Origin: DASUBN01 sp035465695
GTDB lineage: Bacteria; Pseudomonadota; Gammaproteobacteria; Natronospirales; REEB76
Length of the DNA: 11,721 nt
Direction of reading: 5' to 3'
Assembly (NCBI GenBank): GCA_035465695.1
Contig: DATIVR010000035.1
Coordinates: 1-11,721, forward strand
The position numbers were made by a program, and so were the translations under genes. Below, one piece after another: positions 1-7,195 of this stretch; the first letter of the stretch is position 1, and every line of letters begins with the position of its first letter. Below the pieces are notes generated by a model. It was not told where the DNA came from. It saw only the letters and a program-made list of their open reading frames with translations, and searched no databases.

Positions 1-818
1 GTGGTGTTCTGCAGCGGGATCACCCACTTGCCGGAAAGCTTGCGCGATTCGGCAGCCTTGGCGGCGGCAGCCAGTTGCTGGTCGTTGAATCCCGCCAGCT
101 CTGCCTGGTTATCCACTACCAGCGCCCCGGCCTTGGTGCCGGCCAGCAGCTGGTCCTGGAACTTGTTGGTGAGCTCGGCCTGCTCGCCATTGAGCTTCTT
201 CAACTGGTCCTTATCGGCATCGTTGAGCTTGGCACCGGCGAGCACGGCCTCCTGGTAGTAGTACTCCAGCAGACGCTTCTCTTCCTGGTCCAGCTTCAGC
301 TTGGCGCGCTCGTTGTAGAGCGTCGCGATGCGGGCGAACAGCTTGGAGTTCAGCGTGATGTAGTCCTGGGCTGCCTGCAGCTTGGGGGCCTCGACGTCCT
401 GCACCTTCTGCAGCGTGTCGTCCGTATTGGCGCCGGTCACGGCGCTGAACACCAGTTCCACCCGGTTGAGGAGCTGGCCGCTCTTCTCCAGCGCGGCGAT
501 GGTGTTCTCGAAGGTCGGCTTGTCGGGGTTGTTGGCGATCGCATCCACCTCGACGCGCTGCTCCTTGATGCCCTCCTCGATGGCGGGCTGGTAATCGCCG
601 TCCTTGATCTTGTCGAACTGCGGCGCCTGCATGAACAGCGGGCTCGGCTTGGCGAAGGGGTTGTCCTTGGTGAAAGGCGCCACCGGGGCCGGCGCCGAGG
701 CGGCGGCGGGCGCTGCGGCCGTGGAGGCCGGGGTGGTGCCATCCGCCAGCACCGTAGTCACCGCCGCGGCGAGGGCCGCCGCGCCGACGAAGCTAAGGGT
801 CAGATTCTTGAGCAGCAT
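1..818 (-). CDS. dcp: Peptidyl-dipeptidase Dcp-like M3 metallopeptidase, N-terminal part
   Basis: The first 272 codons of an M3-family (thimet oligopeptidase/Dcp) zinc peptidase; the C-terminal part with the HEXXH zinc site lies beyond base 1, so catalysis cannot be checked. Dcp enzymes release dipeptides from peptide C-termini. Residues 1-25 form a signal peptide (Lys4, Ala-rich core, likely cleavage after VLA), followed by an Ala/Pro-rich linker to about residue 48, so the enzyme is probably periplasmic, unlike the cytoplasmic E. coli Dcp. Family signatures are the APQFDKIKDGDY segment (65-76), a PTFENT motif (101-106) and the visible end WVIPLQNT, typical of Dcp. The ATG at 818 has an AGAGGA ribosome site 7 bases upstream. 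It lies 203 bases downstream of the patatin gene on the same strand. The family call is firm; the Dcp-versus-oligopeptidase-A assignment rests on the N-terminal motifs only. Confidence 0.88.
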   Translation of the reverse strand, partial: MLLKNLTLSFVGAAALAAAVTTVLADGTTPASTAAAPAAASAPAPVAPFTKDNPFAKPSPLFMQAPQFDKIKDGDYQPAIEEGIKEQRVEVDAIANNPDKPTFENTIAALEKSGQLLNRVELVFSAVTGANTDDTLQKVQDVEAPKLQAAQDYITLNSKLFARIATLYNERAKLKLDQEEKRLLEYYYQEAVLAGAKLNDADKDQLKKLNGEQAELTNKFQDQLLAGTKAGALVVDNQAELAGFNDQQLAAAAKAAESRKLSGKWVIPLQNT

Positions 819-946
819 GTCCGATTCCTCTTTCTCTATATATATGTAGGAAGCTTGGGCCCCTGGAGGCACCCCCGGCAGGGCAGGAACTTTACCCCGA
901 TTCCGGGGGTCCAGCCAATGCGGGCCGCGATCCGGCCTAGACTAGG

Positions 947-985
947 GCAGACCACCGGACGAGCCCTGAGGTTCCACCGGTCTGC
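947..985. repeat. Imperfect inverted repeat upstream of dcp
   Basis: Arms GCAGACC (947-953) and GGTCTGC (979-985) are exact reverse complements. The same stretch holds a direct repeat CCACCGG at 952-958 and 974-980, 22 bases apart. It lies between the end of the patatin gene and the start of the M3 peptidase gene. No T-run follows on either strand, so it is a poor intrinsic terminator. It could be a transcript hairpin or a binding site for a regulator of the peptidase gene; the sequence does not decide. Confidence 0.35.
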
Positions 986-1021
986 GATATCTCGGGGGTA
1001 CCCTCTCATAGGCCGCCGTTT

Positions 1022-2029
1022 TCATTTGTTGATCGGCTTGACCTTGGCCTTCGGGTTGGTGAACCACTTCAAGTAATTGGTGGCTCCCGCGACGCCGTTG
1101 GCTATCAGGGTCTTGATCTGGGCCTGGCTCAAGCCGAAATCCGTGGCACTGATACCGGCGGCATCGATGAAAACCGTGCGGTGCCAGTCGTTGTCATGCA
1201 GGTGGGTCTTGTTGGCGGTATCCAGCATGAAGCCCACCAGCGCCTTGATGTAATCCGCGACGTTGTCCACCTTGTCCGGCGGCGAATTCCAGTCGCGTTT
1301 CTCCGCGGCGATCTCATCGGCGGTATCCACCCGGAAGCCGAGGGTCTCCTTGTTGAAGACCTGGTCGGCGGCATACAGCGTCGGGTAATCCGGCTTCACA
1401 CCCTTCCTGGGGTCCTCCAGGAAGCGCTGATAGTCGAACATGTCGATGGGGTAGTTCCAGCTCACTCCTCCATCCACCCGTACATCGCCCCCCGCCATCA
1501 CCGCCTGGAAGAACAACGGGATGCTCATGGAGGTGCGGGTCGCGTACCAGATGGGCACATTCGGCGTGTCATCGGCGGAGAAAGTGAGGGCCAGTTGCCG
1601 GGAGAGGTCGGTGCCCACCATATAGAGGTCGCGGAATGCGCCGCCTTTGGCCCGGAGTGCACGCAGTTGCGCGAAGGTGGTGCCGGCGTCGCCGGTGCGC
1701 TGCTTGAGGATGCGCTGCATCCAGAGGGCGAAGGCATCGCCCTTGTACCAGCCGTAGTCCTTCACCAACCGCCAGATGTTGCTGGTGGGCAGCAGGCTCG
1801 AATCCATGAACTCGCGGAAATCGGTGCCGCCGACCACGTCGGCGATATCCTTGCTGCCGGCCCCCAGCGCCAGTAGCGTGGCGGTGATGGCGCCGGCCGA
1901 GGTGCCGGCCACCCGCGTGATGTTGGGCAGGATGCCCTGCGCTTCCAGCACCTGGATGGCGCCGGCATAGGCGATACCCTTGACTCCCCCACCCTCGAAT
2001 ACCAGGTTCCGGAACTGGCTGATGGGCAT
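1022..2029 (-). CDS. Patatin-like phospholipase
   Basis: A 335-residue serine acyl hydrolase of the patatin family, expected to cleave acyl chains from phospholipids or other lipid esters with a Ser-Asp dyad. Visible are the glycine-rich oxyanion-hole motif GGGVKG (residues 13-18, in the typical FEGGGVKG context), the nucleophile elbow GTSAG with Ser44, and the DGG motif with Asp186. All key parts of the family are therefore present. There is no signal peptide or lipobox, so it is cytoplasmic or exported by another route. The ATG at 2029 is preferred over one 11 codons upstream because a strong AGGGAGGA site sits 6 bases before it and GGGVKG then starts at the usual distance. It is divergent from the M1 aminopeptidase, which shares its 155-base upstream region, and lies upstream of the M3 peptidase on the same strand. 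Substrate unknown. Confidence 0.93.
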   Translation of the reverse strand: MPISQFRNLVFEGGGVKGIAYAGAIQVLEAQGILPNITRVAGTSAGAITATLLALGAGSKDIADVVGGTDFREFMDSSLLPTSNIWRLVKDYGWYKGDAFALWMQRILKQRTGDAGTTFAQLRALRAKGGAFRDLYMVGTDLSRQLALTFSADDTPNVPIWYATRTSMSIPLFFQAVMAGGDVRVDGGVSWNYPIDMFDYQRFLEDPRKGVKPDYPTLYAADQVFNKETLGFRVDTADEIAAEKRDWNSPPDKVDNVADYIKALVGFMLDTANKTHLHDNDWHRTVFIDAAGISATDFGLSQAQIKTLIANGVAGATNYLKWFTNPKAKVKPINK

Positions 2030-2063
2030 GCTGCATCCTCCCTGTGGTCGCACCCCGGCCAAT

Positions 2064-2069
2064 ACTATA
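2064..2069 (-). promoter_or_regulatory. Candidate -10 element for the patatin gene
   Basis: On the minus strand this reads TATAGT, five of six matches to the sigma-70 -10 consensus, placing a transcript start about 28 bases before the patatin ATG. No good -35 hexamer is found 16-18 bases upstream (AGTTCC at 17), so an activator would be needed or the match is chance. Two 11-base odd palindromes, CCGTC-C-GACGG (2072-2082) and GGGAA-C-TTCCC (2086-2096), cover the -35 position and could bind a regulator. Confidence 0.4.
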
Positions 2070-2136
2070 GACCGTCCGACGGATCGGGAACTTCCCCCCT
2101 ATGTGCTGTCGAAGTTACCGGCAGGGGGCGCCATCC

Positions 2137-2145
2137 TGCTATAAC
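2137..2145 (+). promoter_or_regulatory. Candidate extended -10 promoter for the M1 aminopeptidase
   Basis: TGCTATAAC is an extended -10 element (TG, one base, then TATAAC with five of six consensus matches). A start site near 2152 would give a leader of about 33 bases containing the AGAGGG ribosome site. The -35 region is weak (TTACCG at 2115-2120, spacing 19), which an extended -10 can compensate. Confidence 0.5.
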
Positions 2146-2184
2146 AGGCCCCCGCCATCTTCCCCATCCGCAAAGAGGGTCGTC

Positions 2185-4794
2185 ATGGATACCAGTATGC
2201 TGCTTCCGGCCGTCGCCCTGGCGCTGGCCTCCGCTACGGCGACGGTCGATGCCGCCGCAGCGCCGCACCGCATCGTGCTACCCACGGACGTGGTGCCCGT
2301 GCACTACGACCTGGCGGTGGTGCCAGACGCGGCCCACATGACCTTCTCAGGCTCCGTGCACATCGACCTGGACGTGAAGCAGGCGACCCGGACCATCCAA
2401 CTCAATGCCGCCGACCTCAAGTTCGGCAAGGTGAGCCTCTCAGGCGTCAAGGAGACGCCAGCGGTCCGCTTCGACGACAGACAGGAGACCGCCACCCTGA
2501 GCTTCCGATCGCCGGTGAGCGCCGGGCACCACGTGCTCAACATCGACTATAGCGGCCTCATCAACCAGCATGCCGCGGGCTTCTTCGCGCTGGACTACGA
2601 CACCCCGGCCGGCAAGAAGCGGGCGCTCTTCACCCAGTTCGAGAACTCGGATGCGCGCCGTTTCGTGCCGAGCTGGGATGAACCCGGCATCAAATCCACC
2701 TTCACCCTGAGCGCCACGGTCCCGGCCGATGAGATGGCGCTCTCCAACATGCCCATCGCCAAGACCGAGAAGGTGCCGGGCGGCCTCGCCAGGGTGACGT
2801 TCCAGCAATCGCCCAAGATGTCTTCATACCTGCTGTTCTTCGGCGTCGGCGACTTCGACCGCATCCATAGGGACGTGAACGGCGTGGACGTGGGCGTGGT
2901 GGTGCAGAAAGGCGATGCCGCCATGGCGCAGTACGCCCTCGATGCCGCGGCCCAGATCCTCCCCTACTACGAAGAATACTTCGGCGTGAAGTTCCCCTTG
3001 CCCAAGCTGGACCTCATCGGCGGGCCGGGCCAGAGCCAGTTCTTCGGCGCCATGGAGAACTGGGGCGCCATCTTCTACTTCGAGCGCGACCTGATCATCG
3101 ACCCGAAGATCTCCACCACCGAGGACAAGCGCGACGTCTACCAGGTGATCGCCCACGAGATGGCGCACCAATGGTTCGGCGACCTGGTGACCATGGCCTG
3201 GTGGGACGACTTGTGGCTGAACGAGGGCTTCGCCTCCTGGATGGAATACAAGGCGCCGGATCATTTCCATCCCGAGTGGAAACTATGGCTGGATTCCGTG
3301 GGGGCGAAGGAATACGCCATGCGCGCCGACGCGCGCCCCAGCACCCATCCCATCATCACGCCCATCTACGACGTGCTGCAAGCCAGCCAGGCCTTCGACG
3401 GCATCACCTATTCCAAGGGCCAGGCCGTGATCCGCATGCTGGAGGACTACGTGGGTGCGGACAACTTCCGGGCCGGGGTGCGCGCCTATATGAAGGCCCA
3501 TGCCTACGGCAACACCGTGACCGACGACCTGTGGCGGGAGATGGACCGGACGTCGGGACAGTCCATCACCACCGTGGCCCATGATTTCACGCTGCAGCCC
3601 GGCATTCCCCTGTTGCGGGTGAACGCCACCGCCAAGGGCCTGCACCTCACGCAAGACCGCTTCACCGCGGATGGCAGCGGCAAGCCCGCCCTCACTTGGC
3701 ACGTGCCGGTGAAGGTGGCGGATGCGGATGGCAAGGAGATCTGGCGCGGAGTGGTCTCGGCCGACAGACCGGTGGACGTGGCCGTGCCGGCCGGCTCGCT
3801 CGCGATAGTCAATGCCGGCCAGGGTGGCTACTACCGCAGCCTCTATGACTCATCCACCTTCGCCAAGCTCAACCAAGGGTTCATGCGGCTGCGGGCCGCC
3901 GACCAGCTGGGCCTCGTCAACGACAGTTCCGCGCTGGGGCTCGCCGGATACGAATCCATGGGCGATTTCATGGAACTGACACGGCAGACGTCCGCGAACC
4001 TGGACACCGACGTGGTGAGCAGCCTCATCGGCAAGCTCGATGAGCTGGCGCGGAACTACTGGGGCCTGCCGGGCGAGATGGCGTTCAAGACCTACGCCCG
4101 CAAGGTCACCGCGCCGGTATTGGCCAAGCTGGGTTGGGATGCCCGGCCGGGTGAAGATTCGAACGCCACGCTGCTGCGCAGCGACGTGCTGTCCGCCATG
4201 GGCGACTTCGACGATCCGGGCGTGATGGCGGAGGCCCGCAAGCGCTTCGAGACCTATATGAAGGACCGGAATAGCCTGTCCGCGGATCTGCGCCGCGTGG
4301 TGCTGGGTATCGTCGCCGAACATGCTGATGCCGCCACTTGGGACGAGATCCATGCGCTCGCGAAGGCTGCCGGCAGCAACCTGGAGAAACGGCAACTCTA
4401 CGTGATGCTGGCGCAGGCCCGCGATCCGGCCTTGGTGCAGAAGGCGCTGGCACTCTCGCTCACCGATGAGGTGCCTGCCACCACGCGCCCGGCCATGCTG
4501 AGCGCGAGCTCCATCGACCATCCCGGGATGGCGCTGGACTGGTACATCGCCCACCAGGATGAGTACAACAAGGTGTTGGAGCCGGCGAGCCGCACGCGCT
4601 ATGCGCCGCGCCTCGCGTTCCGCGGGCAGGATGCCGCCATCCTGCAGAAGCTGCATGCCTACGCTGCGGCGCACATCCCGCCCGAGGCCCGCGGCGACGT
4701 TGCCAAGGCCGATGCGGCCGTGAACGAGCGCATCGCGATCCGCAGCCAGCGGCTGCCGCAGGTGGATGCCTGGTTGAAGACCAACGGCGGCTGA
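2185..4794 (+). CDS. Exported M1-family zinc aminopeptidase
   Basis: An 869-residue membrane alanyl/puromycin-sensitive-type aminopeptidase that removes N-terminal residues from peptides. An Ala-rich signal peptide (about 1-25) points to the periplasm or outside. The N-terminal beta domain (about 26-215) is followed by the catalytic domain with the exopeptidase motif GAMEN (288-292), the zinc site HEMAH (324-328; His324, His328, catalytic Glu325), third ligand Glu347 after 18 residues, and Tyr409 in the YSKG segment that stabilises the transition state. A beta-sandwich and a long helical C-terminal region like ERAP1_C complete it, so the length is normal for the family. The ATG at 2185 follows AGAGGG by 7-8 bases; upstream codons of the open frame do not resemble the family. 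It is divergent from the patatin gene and monocistronic, with a strong terminator after it. With the M3 peptidase nearby it suggests extracytoplasmic peptide turnover (inference). Confidence 0.95.
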   Translation: MDTSMLLPAVALALASATATVDAAAAPHRIVLPTDVVPVHYDLAVVPDAAHMTFSGSVHIDLDVKQATRTIQLNAADLKFGKVSLSGVKETPAVRFDDRQETATLSFRSPVSAGHHVLNIDYSGLINQHAAGFFALDYDTPAGKKRALFTQFENSDARRFVPSWDEPGIKSTFTLSATVPADEMALSNMPIAKTEKVPGGLARVTFQQSPKMSSYLLFFGVGDFDRIHRDVNGVDVGVVVQKGDAAMAQYALDAAAQILPYYEEYFGVKFPLPKLDLIGGPGQSQFFGAMENWGAIFYFERDLIIDPKISTTEDKRDVYQVIAHEMAHQWFGDLVTMAWWDDLWLNEGFASWMEYKAPDHFHPEWKLWLDSVGAKEYAMRADARPSTHPIITPIYDVLQASQAFDGITYSKGQAVIRMLEDYVGADNFRAGVRAYMKAHAYGNTVTDDLWREMDRTSGQSITTVAHDFTLQPGIPLLRVNATAKGLHLTQDRFTADGSGKPALTWHVPVKVADADGKEIWRGVVSADRPVDVAVPAGSLAIVNAGQGGYYRSLYDSSTFAKLNQGFMRLRAADQLGLVNDSSALGLAGYESMGDFMELTRQTSANLDTDVVSSLIGKLDELARNYWGLPGEMAFKTYARKVTAPVLAKLGWDARPGEDSNATLLRSDVLSAMGDFDDPGVMAEARKRFETYMKDRNSLSADLRRVVLGIVAEHADAATWDEIHALAKAAGSNLEKRQLYVMLAQARDPALVQKALALSLTDEVPATTRPAMLSASSIDHPGMALDWYIAHQDEYNKVLEPASRTRYAPRLAFRGQDAAILQKLHAYAAAHIPPEARGDVAKADAAVNERIAIRSQRLPQVDAWLKTNGG

Positions 4795-4814
4795 ACCTGG
4801 ATTTCCAGATGACC

Positions 4815-4848
4815 AAGGGCGGCGGGTCGGTGGCCCGCCGCCTTTCTT
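4815..4848 (+). terminator. Rho-independent terminator of the aminopeptidase gene
   Basis: Stem GGCGGCGGG (4818-4826) and CCCGCCGCC (4834-4842), 9 perfect GC pairs with a 7-base loop, extendable by G-U and two A-U pairs, followed by TTTCTT. It starts about 20 bases after the stop codon. The methyltransferase gene ends on the other strand at 4893, so the hairpin may also stop that transcript, although the T-run on that side is poor. Confidence 0.9.
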
Positions 4849-4892
4849 AATATCTGCCCCGAAGAACTATCTGGGACTAAGTGTCGGGCCGC

Positions 4893-5873
4893 TTAGCCGT
4901 TCACAGGCGCGGCGGGACGGTACTCGAACCAGAAGCTGCTGCCGAAGGCCTCGCCCTTGCCACCCATGAACCGCTCGAACAGTTCCCGGTTCCGCCAGCG
5001 GTGGTAGTAGGAGCCGTAGCGGATCGTCGCGCGCGGATTGTCCTGCAACATCGCCAGCAACAGGTATTGCTCGGTCCAGAAGGTCTGCTTGTGCAGCAGC
5101 CAGTCCTTGGGCAGGCCGAACGGCAGGTAGATATCGTGTACGTGCACATGGACGCGCCGCTGCAGCGCCGGCAGCAGACGCAGGTAGAGGTGCAGGCAGT
5201 CGCTGCCGCTCTTCACCGTGTGGGTGCTGTCGATGAACACCACGTCACCATCGGCCAGCACTCCGTTGAGGAACGCGGCATCGATGGCCTGGGCCGGCTT
5301 CTGTACCAGTTCGATTCCCTGCTGCTCACGCAAGGTCTGCCGCGGGAAAGGCTCGATGCAGATCACCTGGCCGCCGCCGTTGTTGCGCAGCGCCTGTAGC
5401 GCCACTTGGGTCGAGAACCCGCTGCCGACCTCGACGAGGGTACGGGGCTTCAGTTTGCGCAGGTAACAGTAATAGGCCATGGCATCGGCGTAGCCGAACA
5501 TCTTGCCATCCCAGGGATCCCCACGCTGCCGCAATTCCTCCGATAGCTTTGCGGGCTCGAACTCGGCTGCATAGGCGGACAAGGCCTCGAGTTCGCGGCG
5601 CAGCTCGGCGTCGTCCACGTTGAGCGTATAAGGCGGCTCGTCCTGGTCCTGGTACTCGAACGAACCTTCTATCTCAGCGATGGTGGGGACGTCGCAATAG
5701 AAGTGGGCAGGCACCACGTTGATGCCCATGGCCTGGACCCTGCGGCGGGTATCCAGGTCGCTCCACAGCCAGGCGCGGGGTTTCACCTGCTGCAGGGCCC
5801 AGTCCAGCGGCTCCTGGTAATAGGCCCGGTAGGCCACCTGCAAGCGTTGCTTGAATTCGGCGAAGCTTTTCAT
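4893..5873 (-). CDS. Class I SAM-dependent methyltransferase (Methyltransf_24-like)
   Basis: A 326-residue methyltransferase with a Rossmann core in the C-terminal half. Motif I is LVEVGSGFSTQVA (146-158), the acidic residue expected to hold the SAM ribose is Glu174 in CIEP, Asp215 lies in VVFIDSTHTV, and HVHVHDIYLPFG (242-253) follows the next strand. The N-terminal 120 residues are charged and helical without a recognised domain. Proteins with this DSTHTVKSGSD/HDIYLPF pattern are often found in polysaccharide or lipopolysaccharide clusters, but no glycosyltransferase is nearby, so the substrate is unknown. It begins 48 bases after cbpM on the same strand and may be the last gene of that transcript. 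No good ribosome site precedes the ATG at 5873, which fits weak or coupled translation. It ends facing the aminopeptidase terminator. Confidence 0.85.
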   Translation of the reverse strand: MKSFAEFKQRLQVAYRAYYQEPLDWALQQVKPRAWLWSDLDTRRRVQAMGINVVPAHFYCDVPTIAEIEGSFEYQDQDEPPYTLNVDDAELRRELEALSAYAAEFEPAKLSEELRQRGDPWDGKMFGYADAMAYYCYLRKLKPRTLVEVGSGFSTQVALQALRNNGGGQVICIEPFPRQTLREQQGIELVQKPAQAIDAAFLNGVLADGDVVFIDSTHTVKSGSDCLHLYLRLLPALQRRVHVHVHDIYLPFGLPKDWLLHKQTFWTEQYLLLAMLQDNPRATIRYGSYYHRWRNRELFERFMGGKGEAFGSSFWFEYRPAAPVNG

Positions 5874-5921
5874 GGGGCGAAGGTTACTGGATGCGCCCGC
5901 GGCGTTCCAGACTCCCCGACC

Positions 5922-6254
5922 TCAGCCCGACAGGAAACCTCCGGGGAACCTGGCGCGCAGGTCGCCCAGTTCCGCTTCCAGCCGGCGCATGCGCTGCAAC
6001 AGGTCCACCACCAGCGCCAGGCCCTCCAACCCCAAGTCCAGGTCGTGACGCAGGCGGAAGGCCATGCGCGCCACGGTCACGCACTCGGCACGGTACTGCG
6101 GATCCATGCTGCCGGGCGCGCTGCACTCCAACACGCCGTAATCCGTCAGCAGCCTCAGTTCCTCGGCCGAGAGGCCGGAGAGTTCCGCCAAGGTGCTGAG
6201 CGGGACGTGCTGCTGGGTGTCCAGCCACTGGATCTCGGTGCGATGCTTGCTCAT
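5922..6254 (-). CDS. cbpM: Chaperone modulator CbpM
   Basis: A 110-residue protein of the CbpM family, whose E. coli member (about 100 residues) binds the J-domain of CbpA and inhibits its co-chaperone and DNA-binding activity. A MerR-like helix-turn-helix segment (about 17-44, VPLSTLAELSGLSAEEL then LLTDYGVLEC) is followed by a long C-terminal helix with coiled-coil character (about 78-106). The ATG overlaps the cbpA stop codon in an ATGA arrangement (6251-6254), so the two are translationally coupled and made in linked amounts, as expected for partner proteins. The methyltransferase gene follows after 48 bases. Identity rests on size, the HTH plus coiled-coil layout and the position directly after cbpA. 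Confidence 0.9.
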   Translation of the reverse strand: MSKHRTEIQWLDTQQHVPLSTLAELSGLSAEELRLLTDYGVLECSAPGSMDPQYRAECVTVARMAFRLRHDLDLGLEGLALVVDLLQRMRRLEAELGDLRARFPGGFLSG

Positions 6255-7195
6255 GAGGTTTCCCGGGCAAACCTGCGGCGCGGGTCGAAACTCGAAGTCT
6301 CCGCGAGCTGCTTGAAGAGAGCGGTCTCCTGCTCGCTCGGGTGCGGCGGCGCCACGATCTGCAGGATGGCGTAGAGATCGCCCTCGCCGCTATGCGGTTT
6401 CGGGAGACCGCGCCTCGGCAGGCGCAGCTTCTGGCCCGCCTGGCTGCCGGCCGGCACCTTGAGCCTGACCGTTCCCGCCAAGGTGGGTACTTCCACGCTG
6501 GCTCCCAGCACCGCTTCCCAGGGCGCGATCGGCAGGTCAAGATACAGGTCGTGTCCCGTGGTCCGATAGATCGGATGCGGCTTCAGCGAGATGTTGAGAT
6601 AGAGATCGCCGTTGGGACCGCCGTTGATGCCCTTACCGCCCTTGCCCGGAAGGCGCATGCGCTGGCCATCCACCGCGCCCTTGGGGATGTGCGCGGTGAA
6701 GCTGACGGGCACGCGCCGTGGCACGCCCTGGGCATCGTACTCCGGCATGGAGAGCTCGAGTTTGAGGTCCGTGCCCTGGTAAGCCTGCTCGAGGGTGATG
6801 CTGGCGGGGACCTCGAAGTCCTCGCCGCGCATGGCGCTGTTGCGGCGCGCACCCGCACGCGCGCCGCCCTGACCCCATAGGCCTGAGAAGAGGTCGCCGA
6901 GATCCAGGTCCTCGAAGGAGAAGCCCTGTTCGCCGTAACGCTGCTGCCAGTCCGGCGGCGGCCGGAACTCCTCGCCCGGCTTCTTTTGGCCGAGCTGATC
7001 GTAGGCTGCGCGCTTCTCCGGGTCCTTGAGGGTCTGATAGGCCTCCGCCACTTCCTTGAACTTCTGCTCAGCGCCCTTCTCCTTGGACACGTCCGGGTGA
7101 TACTTGTGCGCGAGCTTGCGGTAGGCAGCCTTGATCTGCGCCTCCGTGGCATCGCGCTTCACGCCCAGCACTTCGTAGTAATCGGTGTATCTCAT
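6251..7195 (-). CDS. cbpA: Curved-DNA-binding protein / DnaJ-like co-chaperone CbpA
   Basis: A 314-residue DnaJ homologue (E. coli CbpA has 306). The J-domain (1-70) begins with the usual YYEVLGV and carries the HPD motif at 33-35 that stimulates DnaK ATPase. A Phe/Gly-containing linker (about 80-120) leads directly to the two C-terminal substrate-binding domains (about 127-300, starting FEVPASITLEQAYQG). The cysteine-rich zinc domain of true DnaJ is absent, which marks the CbpA type. It is expected to act with DnaK in folding and to bind curved DNA in the nucleoid. The ribosome site is weak (GGA about 12 bases upstream). cbpM overlaps its stop codon. Its upstream region carries a promoter-like TTGAAA-17-TATCTA. 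Confidence 0.95.
   Translation of the reverse strand: MRYTDYYEVLGVKRDATEAQIKAAYRKLAHKYHPDVSKEKGAEQKFKEVAEAYQTLKDPEKRAAYDQLGQKKPGEEFRPPPDWQQRYGEQGFSFEDLDLGDLFSGLWGQGGARAGARRNSAMRGEDFEVPASITLEQAYQGTDLKLELSMPEYDAQGVPRRVPVSFTAHIPKGAVDGQRMRLPGKGGKGINGGPNGDLYLNISLKPHPIYRTTGHDLYLDLPIAPWEAVLGASVEVPTLAGTVRLKVPAGSQAGQKLRLPRRGLPKPHSGEGDLYAILQIVAPPHPSEQETALFKQLAETSSFDPRRRFARETS

Noticed and set aside
837..848. TATATATA stretch just upstream of the M3 peptidase start as a -10 element
   Set aside because: It is AT-rich and well placed, but no -35 hexamer is found at 16-18 bases, and the alternating run matches the -10 consensus in several registers without a clear choice.
894..910. ACCCC...GGGGT hairpin as terminator of the patatin gene
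   Set aside because: The stem is only 5 pairs and no T-run follows on the minus strand.
75..1076. A 333-codon open frame on the plus strand opposite the M3 peptidase
   Set aside because: It lies antisense to a gene with clear family motifs and a signal peptide, has low-complexity Leu/Val/Gly/Arg composition typical of GC-rich shadow frames, and runs past the peptidase start into intergenic DNA.
1181..1876. A 231-codon plus-strand frame opposite the patatin gene
   Set aside because: Antisense to a gene with all patatin motifs; its own translation has no recognisable domain or ribosome site.
3850..4674. A 274-codon minus-strand frame opposite the C-terminal half of the aminopeptidase
   Set aside because: Shadow of the ERAP1_C-like region; Arg/His/Gly-rich translation without family resemblance.
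5884..6540. A 218-codon minus-strand frame overlapping cbpM and the end of cbpA
   Set aside because: It overlaps two well-supported genes in another frame, and the ATGA junction of cbpA and cbpM leaves no room for it.
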